NCBI GenBank assembly: GCA_963974305.1
Contig: CAXBCS010000003.1
Location: 57,904-121,903 of the forward strand
Direction of reading: 5' to 3'
From: Dokdonia sp963974305
Lineage (GTDB): Bacteria > Bacteroidota > Bacteroidia > Flavobacteriales > Flavobacteriaceae
Length of the DNA stretch: 64,000 nt
The translations under genes were made by a program, and so were the position numbers. The notes below the pieces were generated by a model. That model saw only the letters and a list, made by a program, of their open reading frames with translations, ran no database searches and was not told where the DNA came from. Shown in pieces: positions 25,362-32,552 of the stretch (position 1 is the first letter of the stretch; the number at the start of each line of letters is the position of its first letter).

Positions 25362-28196
25362 TTACTTCACCTCTAAGACAGTGCTAGTAGTTATTCCAGC
25401 ATTTTGAAGTTCGAGCGTATATTTCCCTTTAGGGAGGTAGTACTTGCCATTTTTTTGCTTCGAGATATTGAGTTCAGAATTTGCCTTCTCAAGAATTTTC
25501 TTTCCTTTTTCAGAAATACTAAGGTCATAATCAACCGTATTTATACCTGTCTGTGGCATAAGGGCGATACTTTGCAATTCTTTCCCCTCTTCATTTTTAA
25601 CTACCAATGAAAATTTTCCTGCATAGCTACTAAAATATTGAACTTCAACCTTAGGCTCAAATGGATCTCTCCACATGCTAAAGCTATTTCCCCAGCGTGG
25701 AGAATATCGAATAGATGACACTTCAAAAAGCTGCAGATTTTTAGTGATATCTAAAGCTTGAATCGCCGAAAGATCTGTCAAATAGATACTACGACCATGC
25801 GTTCCTAGCAAGAGGTGGTTTTCTCTTTTCTGAATTTTTATATCATGAACGGCTACGGCTGGAAGCCCTTTCGCGAAAGCGTGATACTCACCCCCACCAT
25901 TCAAACTAACATAAGCCCCATTATCTGTTCCTACATAAATGATATTTTCTTTTTTTGGATCTTCAACCAATACATTCACCGGAGACATCGGAATGTTGCC
26001 TGAGATATCTTTCCAGGTCTGACCATAATTTTCTGAGACATATACATACACTTTAAAATCATCCCAACGGTATCCATTTAAGGTCGCGTAGACACGCTCC
26101 TTCTTGTGCTCAGAGGCCACAACTCGAGATACCCATAAATCCTTAGGTAACTGTCCCGAAACATCTGTCCAATTGGCACCGCCGTCTTTAGTAACTTGAA
26201 TTTTCCCATCATCACTTCCCGTGTAAATAAGGCCAAACTGAAAAGGCGATTCACTAATGGTAGCTAAAGTTCCATAAGCCACATTTCCATCTTTACCGCC
26301 ATGAGTCAAATCAGGACTTATCGCTTCCCAAGAATTACCTTGGTTCATAGAACGCATCAATTTGTTACCTCCTAAGTACAGGATGTCTTGGTTGTGAGAA
26401 CTTAATAAAATAGGTGTTTGCCAGTTAAAGCGATATGGGCTTTCCCCTAATTCATGCTTGATATCAAAGCGCTGTATATCTTCTGTCTCTCTATTGATAC
26501 GAAAGTAATTTCCAAACTGAAATCCTGTATAGACCACATTGGCATCGCGGTTATCAACTTGCACTTGCATTCCATCTCCACCCATGATGCTTTCCCATGG
26601 GTATTGACCCGATTGCTGCCATCTTTTATTTTCTTGTGCCGTATGAGATCCTACCCATACTCCGTTATCTTGGAGTCCGCCATATACATTATAAGGAACC
26701 TCATTATCCACTTGAATCGAATAAAACTGTCCTACTGAAGGGTCATTAGCTTTAATCCAATTTGCTCCATCATCGTAGGTGATATTCACTCCTCCATCAT
26801 TCCCATTAATCAGATGTTTTTCATCTGCTGGATTGATCCATAATGCATGGTGATCTGAATGTACATTGGCAGCACTTATATTTTCAAAGGTCTTACCACC
26901 ATCTTTCGACTTGATAATAGGTACTCCATATATATAGATATCACTAGCATCTTGCGGATTTACATTAATCTCACCAAAATAATATCCATAACTATAATAC
27001 ACATCTTCGATATATCCTTCATGGGTTTTCTTCCACGTTTTTCCTGCATCGTCAGAGCGATAAACCTCTGCCCCTGTTACCGGCGTATCAAATAATTGCG
27101 AATTTGCAGTTTCGAGATACTTTGCGAGATCAACTGGTTTAACGGTACCTTGACGTACCATTGATTTTACATTTTCTGCACGATATTTTTCTTGGAAGCC
27201 ATTTTGCTTAAGGAAGGTGTTTAACTTTTTAGAGTCCAACGCTAGCAAAGCTTCTTTGGACATGCTTTTAAAATCATCTTTTGTTAAAGCATCAGAGTCA
27301 GAACGTTTAGGGCCGTCTGCCTTGCGACGAAATTGACTATCATGTACCGCATAGACGGTATTTGCATCAAAGACTGCTAGTCCGATACGTCCTACGCCCT
27401 CCCCTGAAGGAAATCCGTTTAATTTTGTCCAGCTATCACCGCCGTCTGTAGATTTGTAAACACCAGAACCACTACCGCTACCTTCAAAATTCCAGGCTTT
27501 ACGATCCTTATCCCAGGCCGAAGCATACATTAAATTAAAGTTATTGGGGTCTCTATCAATATCTATTATACCACTCTCTGTATTTACAAAGAGCGTTCTT
27601 GTCCATGTATTTCCGCCATCTTTAGTCTTATACACTCCGCGTTCATCATTGTTAGAATATAGATGTCCAACGGCACCAACTACCACTTCATTTGCATTGG
27701 CAGGATTGATCAAAATCCGACCAATATGATGTGAGTCTGTCAACCCCATGTTTTTCCATGTTTGACCTTTGTCTGTAGATTTCAAGAGTCCGATACCGGC
27801 GTAACTTGATCTTGACGCATTATTTTCACCAGTACCTACCCAAATAGTACCACTTTTCCAGTCTACGGTAACTTCCCCTACATTTTGTGTAGGACTATTA
27901 TCCATGACAGGCTCAAAAGTAGTCCCATTGTTGTTAGTGTACCAGAGTCCGCCACTGGCATAACCCACATAAAATTCTGAGGGCTTGTCTGGGTTGACAT
28001 CTAGATCTACCACGCGGCCACTCATAATACTAGGTCCAATATTTTTGAAAGGGACATTTTTAACAAGCGAACTTTGACTGAGGGCTTCTTTTTGTGCGGT
28101 GGCTAGATTGATTTGAGAGGCGGGAGTTGCGGGTTGTTGCGCTTTCGCGAAAGCGCAGACCATTAATCCCGATAGAAGGAATAAAGATACTTTCAT
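25362..28196 (-). CDS. Exported sortilin/BNR-type beta-propeller protein (VPS10-like)
   Basis: 944 residues, annotated in related genomes as glycosyl hydrolase or BNR/sortilin protein. Multiple S-x-D-x-G-x-T-W motifs (KSTDKGQTWKNMG, KTKDGGNTWTRT, KSTDGGDSWTKL, RSDDAGKTWKKT, VTKDGGANWTDV, VSENYGQTWKDI) define two beta-propellers. A C-terminal beta-sandwich of about 150 residues follows. No T9SS tail is visible. The signal peptide ends VCAFAKA-QQ: the AFAKA is encoded by a 20-bp copy of the dispersed palindrome (28138-28157), which thus provides the AxA cleavage region. A second 12-bp copy at 25868-25879 encodes HAFAKGLP. Substrate and reaction are not evident; the family is linked to protein or peptide turnover and binding. 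Confidence 0.85.
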   Translation of the reverse strand: MKVSLFLLSGLMVCAFAKAQQPATPASQINLATAQKEALSQSSLVKNVPFKNIGPSIMSGRVVDLDVNPDKPSEFYVGYASGGLWYTNNNGTTFEPVMDNSPTQNVGEVTVDWKSGTIWVGTGENNASRSSYAGIGLLKSTDKGQTWKNMGLTDSHHIGRILINPANANEVVVGAVGHLYSNNDERGVYKTKDGGNTWTRTLFVNTESGIIDIDRDPNNFNLMYASAWDKDRKAWNFEGSGSGSGVYKSTDGGDSWTKLNGFPSGEGVGRIGLAVFDANTVYAVHDSQFRRKADGPKRSDSDALTKDDFKSMSKEALLALDSKKLNTFLKQNGFQEKYRAENVKSMVRQGTVKPVDLAKYLETANSQLFDTPVTGAEVYRSDDAGKTWKKTHEGYIEDVYYSYGYYFGEINVNPQDASDIYIYGVPIIKSKDGGKTFENISAANVHSDHHALWINPADEKHLINGNDGGVNITYDDGANWIKANDPSVGQFYSIQVDNEVPYNVYGGLQDNGVWVGSHTAQENKRWQQSGQYPWESIMGGDGMQVQVDNRDANVVYTGFQFGNYFRINRETEDIQRFDIKHELGESPYRFNWQTPILLSSHNQDILYLGGNKLMRSMNQGNSWEAISPDLTHGGKDGNVAYGTLATISESPFQFGLIYTGSDDGKIQVTKDGGANWTDVSGQLPKDLWVSRVVASEHKKERVYATLNGYRWDDFKVYVYVSENYGQTWKDISGNIPMSPVNVLVEDPKKENIIYVGTDNGAYVSLNGGGEYHAFAKGLPAVAVHDIKIQKRENHLLLGTHGRSIYLTDLSAIQALDITKNLQLFEVSSIRYSPRWGNSFSMWRDPFEPKVEVQYFSSYAGKFSLVVKNEEGKELQSIALMPQTGINTVDYDLSISEKGKKILEKANSELNISKQKNGKYYLPKGKYTLELQNAGITTSTVLEVK
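25868..25879. repeat. Dispersed palindrome, copy 4 (inside sortilin-like gene)
   Basis: The 12-bp core CTTTCGCGAAAG alone, read as AFAK on the minus strand. Confidence 0.8.
28138..28157. repeat. Dispersed palindrome, copy 5 (signal peptide of sortilin-like gene)
   Basis: Perfect 20-bp palindrome tgcgctttcgcgaaagcgca, in frame as CAFAKAQ at the signal peptidase site. Confidence 0.9.
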
Positions 28197-28521
28197 TTGG
28201 TTTTCAGTTTTAGTGCCTTGAAAGTACGGAAATGATACGTGCTTATAAAATAATTAAAGGCAGTTTAACAAGAAGTAAGCCTTTATAATGAAATGCTGAC
28301 ATATTCCACATATTCATGGAGAAAACTATTGCTCCTTAGAAAGCACGAGACTAATGTTAGAAGGAGCTAACAGCCTCCTTGTTTTTAAAAATATTGACAA
28401 TTATAATAATTTAACAGTCGAAATATTTACGATAGTCTTTAATAATTGAAAATAATTCAATCAATATGTTAATTTTTTAACAAAACACCACATTTACAGA
28501 AATTAAAAAAATCTCTCAATT
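28197..28521. other. 325-bp divergent region before the large TonB receptor
   Basis: No gene seen. It contains mutually exclusive hairpins at 28331-28386, and an inverted repeat TGTTAA-TTTT-TTAACA at 28467-28482 close to the start codon. Confidence 0.5.
28331..28386 (+). promoter_or_regulatory. Possible attenuator with alternative hairpins
   Basis: AAGGAGC (28361-28367) can pair with GCTCCTT upstream (28331-28337); alternatively AAGGAG pairs with CTCCTT downstream (28375-28380), which is followed by a T run and would act as a terminator. TGTTAG/CTAACA (28355-28372) is a third alternative. No upstream promoter is proven. Confidence 0.35.
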
Positions 28522-31308
28522 ATGAAGAAAATTACCTTATTACTGTTAATGCTATGCGCTAGCTTTAGTGTATTTGCTCAATCAACAGTGACTGGAAAAG
28601 TAGTAGACAACAGTGGTATCGCACTCCCAGGAGTAAATGTCATTGAAAAAGGAACCAGCAATGGTAGTACTACAGATTTTGATGGAAACTATACTATTGA
28701 CGTGACAGCAGGAGCTAGTCTTGTATTTAGTTATGTAGGATTTACTACTGTTACTAAAAAAGTAAACGGTCGTTCATCAATCAACGTTACCTTATTAGAT
28801 GGTGAAAGCCTTGATGTTGTAGTAGTAGTAGTAGGAAGTAGAACTGCACCTAGAAGTAGTATTGATACTCCTTTACCAGTAGATGTATTATCTGCAGAGT
28901 CTATCGCTTCAACGGGTCAAGTAACTTTTGACAAAGCGTTACAATACCGTATCCCTTCATTTAACACGGTACAAACACCGGTAAATGACGCGACATCTTT
29001 ATTGGATCCATATGAAATTAGAAATATGGGGCCAAGTAGAACATTAATATTAATTAATGGTAAACGTAAAAACTTAAGTGCATTATTGTACACTCAAACC
29101 TCCCCAGGTCGTGGTGAAACTGGTGCAGATATTTCTGCCATCCCAACAGATGCAATAGAGCGTGTTGAAATCCTTAGAGACGGTGCATCTGCACAATATG
29201 GATCTGATGCAATTGCTGGAGTAATGAATATTGTATTAAAAGATGATGTTAATAAAGGTTCAGTAACTTTTAGATCAGGTATCACAAGTGAAGGTGATGG
29301 TGAATCTACTGGAATTAGCATTAATAACGGTGTATCTGTAGGAGATGACAATGGTTTCATCAACTATACAGTAGATTTTTCTAAGCAAAATCTAGCAAAC
29401 AGACCAGGAACTGTTAACGCAGCTGGTGAAGCTGGTGATTTTGGAGCAGACATCGCTGATGTTCAAGAGTTCTTAAATCGTCGTCCAGATGCAGGTAACA
29501 TTAATGGTTCTCCAGAAACTGCTGCTTCTAAGTTTTTAGTAAACGGTGAATACGGATTAGGAGAAAACACTGAGCTTTATTACAATGCTGCTTATGTTTA
29601 TAAGAAGGTAAACAGTTTTGCAAATTACAGAACTCCATATTGGAGAACAGTAGAAGACTTTCCTTACTTAGCAGATTTTTTCCCTGGAAACAATCCTAAT
29701 AATGCAGGTGGGTACGATGGTTATGTTCCAACTTTTGAAGGATTACTTAATGACTACAACGGAACTATTGGTGTAAGAACAAAAATCAACGATTGGAATA
29801 TCGATGCTAGTTACACTACTGGGGGAAACACTCAAACGTATAAAGTAAATCAATCTCATAACAGAAATGTAGTTTTATCTCCATCAACATGGGTAGATGA
29901 AAACAACAATGGATCTGTAGATGATGGTGAGATTACTGAAGGTTCTCAATTATACAGAGAAAACAGTCAGCAGTCATTTGATCCGGGTGGAACTAAATTC
30001 ACACACAACTTAGGAAACATTGATATCTCTAAAGTACTTTCTGATAAGGTTAGTATTGGTGTTGGAGCTGAGTTTAGAAATGAGACTTTTGAAGTAATTG
30101 AAGGTGAACTTGCATCGTATGATGGTGGGGGAGCTGATTCATTTGCTGGAAATAGCCCAGAAAACTCTGGAAAATTTAATCGTTATAACTTTGGAGGGTA
30201 CTTCTCTCTAGATTATGATGTGTCTGAAGCATTTTTATTAAGTGGTACTATTAGAACAGAGAACTACTCTGACTTTGGAAACACATTTGTTTACAAGATG
30301 AGTTCTCGTTATAAATTAAACGAACAGTTTACTTTAAGAGGTTCTGTATCTTCAGGATTTAGAGCACCTACATTACACCAAATATTTACGCAAAAAGCGC
30401 AGTATTCTTTTATTCCTGGACAAGGTATTCAAGTTGGTGGATTAATTAATAATGTATCTACTCAAGCAAAACTTTTAGGTATTCCAGAATTAGATGCTGA
30501 AACTTCTCAAAACTTCACTGTAGGTTTAGGAGGAAAGCTTCCTGGTAGCTTTAGCTTCACCTTAGATTACTATTCAATTAATGTGGATGATAGAATTATC
30601 TTAAGTACAGAAATTGGTGGAACTGATGCTGGTAATACGGCCTTAGATCAAGTACTAAATGATAACAACTTATCTGATGTAAGTTTCTTTGTTAATGGTA
30701 TTGACACTAAAACTTCTGGTTTGGATGTAGTATTGAGCAAAAGAAATATTGCTCTTGGAAAGGGAAGTTTAGACCTTAACCTTTCTGGAAATTACACTTT
30801 TGTAAACGAAAGAAATGGAGCTGTAAAGAATCCTGAGCTTGTAGCTAATTCTGGACAGTCTGTTGTAAATCAAACACAAGAAGCATTGTTCTTTACGTCA
30901 CGTCCTAAAACAAAATGGATTTTAGGTGGTTCTTATGATATTGGTAAATTCAACTTTAACTTAAACAACACTTACTTCGGCAAGACGACGTTCAGACAAC
31001 AAGGATTGAGTACTGATTTAAGAACTGAGTTTATTCCTAAAATTGTTACTGATTTAGGTATTACTTGGAACGCAACTGAAAAACTTACATTGGCACTTAA
31101 CATGAACAACTTGTTGAATGTATTGCCAGAATGGGAGTTTAAATCAGAAAACGCAGCAGGAGACGCTTTACTTGCAAACCCAGCTGAAGTTCAAAACCAA
31201 TCTAACTTAATTACCTTTAATCAACGTTATTCACAAATGACATATGATGGGTATCACTTTAGCCAACTAGGAACTATGTTCAACCTATCATTAAACTATA
31301 GGTTCTAA
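28522..31308 (+). CDS. TonB-dependent outer-membrane receptor
   Basis: 928 residues. Signal peptide (about 1-19, VFAQ), carboxypeptidase-regulatory-like domain (VTGKVVDNSGIALPGVNVIEKGT to VGFTTV), then the plug (LILINGKRKN, ISAIPTDAIERVEILRDGASAQYGSDAIAGVMNIV) and barrel, ending in NLSLNYRF. The plug type with GASAQYGSDAIAGVMNI is that of receptors for large or unknown substrates. A run of six Val (residues about 99-104), encoded by a GTT and five GTA repeats (28819-28833), replaces the usual EVVV in front of the plug. Arg codons are mostly AGA and Leu mostly TTA, unlike its neighbours, suggesting strong expression. No lipoprotein partner follows; a strong terminator does. Confidence 0.9.
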   Translation: MKKITLLLLMLCASFSVFAQSTVTGKVVDNSGIALPGVNVIEKGTSNGSTTDFDGNYTIDVTAGASLVFSYVGFTTVTKKVNGRSSINVTLLDGESLDVVVVVVGSRTAPRSSIDTPLPVDVLSAESIASTGQVTFDKALQYRIPSFNTVQTPVNDATSLLDPYEIRNMGPSRTLILINGKRKNLSALLYTQTSPGRGETGADISAIPTDAIERVEILRDGASAQYGSDAIAGVMNIVLKDDVNKGSVTFRSGITSEGDGESTGISINNGVSVGDDNGFINYTVDFSKQNLANRPGTVNAAGEAGDFGADIADVQEFLNRRPDAGNINGSPETAASKFLVNGEYGLGENTELYYNAAYVYKKVNSFANYRTPYWRTVEDFPYLADFFPGNNPNNAGGYDGYVPTFEGLLNDYNGTIGVRTKINDWNIDASYTTGGNTQTYKVNQSHNRNVVLSPSTWVDENNNGSVDDGEITEGSQLYRENSQQSFDPGGTKFTHNLGNIDISKVLSDKVSIGVGAEFRNETFEVIEGELASYDGGGADSFAGNSPENSGKFNRYNFGGYFSLDYDVSEAFLLSGTIRTENYSDFGNTFVYKMSSRYKLNEQFTLRGSVSSGFRAPTLHQIFTQKAQYSFIPGQGIQVGGLINNVSTQAKLLGIPELDAETSQNFTVGLGGKLPGSFSFTLDYYSINVDDRIILSTEIGGTDAGNTALDQVLNDNNLSDVSFFVNGIDTKTSGLDVVLSKRNIALGKGSLDLNLSGNYTFVNERNGAVKNPELVANSGQSVVNQTQEALFFTSRPKTKWILGGSYDIGKFNFNLNNTYFGKTTFRQQGLSTDLRTEFIPKIVTDLGITWNATEKLTLALNMNNLLNVLPEWEFKSENAAGDALLANPAEVQNQSNLITFNQRYSQMTYDGYHFSQLGTMFNLSLNYRF

Positions 31309-31329
31309 TATCAGTTTTTAATATTTATT

Positions 31330-31369
31330 AAAAAGGGCTGTTTTCAAACATGAAAACAGCCCTTTTTTT
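31330..31369 (+). terminator. Strong intrinsic terminator after the TonB receptor
   Basis: 17-bp perfect stem AAAAAGGGCTGTTTTCA / TGAAAACAGCCCTTTTT with an AACA loop and a T run. Confidence 0.95.
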
Positions 31370-31554
31370 GTTTTGGAAATAAGGTATCGACTTGAAGGAT
31401 TCCACTTTACTAAAAATGCACTATAGAGCTAAACAAACGCTTTATGCATTTATATACTTAGTTTCTTGTTATGAAGGCTTATAGCAAGGTTCACAGCTCT
31501 ATGGAGTACTATAGCAAGAACACTAAGGAAGGGATTAGGAGAGAAGTGAAAACG

Positions 31555-31591
31555 AAAAAACCGAAAATGCTAAAAGCAATTTCGGTTTTTT
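31555..31591. terminator. Bidirectional terminator-like hairpin
   Basis: AAAAAACCGAAA (31555-31566) pairs with TTTCGGTTTTTT (31580-31591), flanked by A and T runs. It can stop the response-regulator transcript on the minus strand. Confidence 0.75.
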
Positions 31592-31802
31592 TTCCACTAA
31601 ATTTTCGATAAAAAACGATTAAGTTTACTATCTAATAATATTTATGAAACTGTTTCCCGACAGTTTCAAACTCAATAATCGTAAGGTGTAACTCAAAATA
31701 CCTTAACTTTTAACACTAATGAAAGATGCACTTTTATGTCGTAAGAAAATGACTTCAATTGCTGAAACACTCATTTGAACTTCTAAAGGGTGCATAATAA
31801 GA

Positions 31803-32552
31803 CTATAATCTAGACATGATTTTTAAAAACTCGTCTCTTTTATCCTTGGCAATAGAAACAGAATGACCCGTATCCATAATTACATAGCCACCATCTGACT
31901 TAACATACTGCTTGATATATTTAAGATGTATCAGGTATGAACGGTGAGGTTTATAAAAAGCAGGATAAGACTCCAGCAAATCGGCAAAATGCTTTAGGGG
32001 CTTACTTATAATTGTGGTTGTTTCATCCCTCATCGTGATCTTGGTATACATCCCGTCTGCTTCTAAAATGATAAGATCATCGAGAGACACAAACCGAATT
32101 CCATCGGCAATGGGCAAGGCAATTTTCTTAAAAGATGCCGATTGCATTCCTTGCTGAAGAGCATCCAACTTCAAGTTAATATTGGATTTTCCTATAAATT
32201 GAATTGCTCTATCTACCGCTTGTTTTACCTGAGAGGGTCGCACTGGTTTCAAAATATAATCAATAGCCGCCAGTTGAAATGCTTTTATCGCATACTCACT
32301 ATAAGCTGTTGTGAAAATGATTTCAAACTCAAAAGACTCCTTATTGATAAAATTAACGATCTCCAAGCCTGAATGCTCGGGCATTTCAATGTCTAAGAAA
32401 ACCATTTGCGGTTTTTCTTTTTTGATGAGGGCTACCCCACTCAATAAGTCTTCTGCCTCAAATATAGTACTTACTTCAGGACAATTCTCTTCTAATAAAA
32501 CACGCAAAACGTTACGTGCTTTAGGCTCGTCATCAATAATTATTGCGATCAT
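31803..32552 (-). CDS. LytTR-family response regulator
   Basis: 249 residues. N-terminal receiver domain with the acidic pocket (IIIDDEPKA) and phospho-acceptor Asp in MVFLDIEMPEHSG, then a C-terminal LytTR DNA-binding domain (FVSLDDLIILEADGMYTKI, FYKPHRSYLIHLKYIKQYVK). It overlaps the kinase stop codon by one base (TAATG), so the two are translationally coupled and form a two-component system. The target genes are not identified. Its minus-strand leader lies inside the kinase gene. Confidence 0.92.
   Translation of the reverse strand: MIAIIIDDEPKARNVLRVLLEENCPEVSTIFEAEDLLSGVALIKKEKPQMVFLDIEMPEHSGLEIVNFINKESFEFEIIFTTAYSEYAIKAFQLAAIDYILKPVRPSQVKQAVDRAIQFIGKSNINLKLDALQQGMQSASFKKIALPIADGIRFVSLDDLIILEADGMYTKITMRDETTTIISKPLKHFADLLESYPAFYKPHRSYLIHLKYIKQYVKSDGGYVIMDTGHSVSIAKDKRDEFLKIMSRL

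Larger units (their letters stand above)
31309..31802. other. 494-bp intergenic region between convergent genes
   Basis: No gene seen. It contains two intrinsic terminators (31330-31368, 31555-31591) and a 9-bp inverted repeat TGAAACTGT-TTCCCG-ACAGTTTCA (31645-31668). The stretch between the terminators shows no coding pattern or known RNA. Confidence 0.6.
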
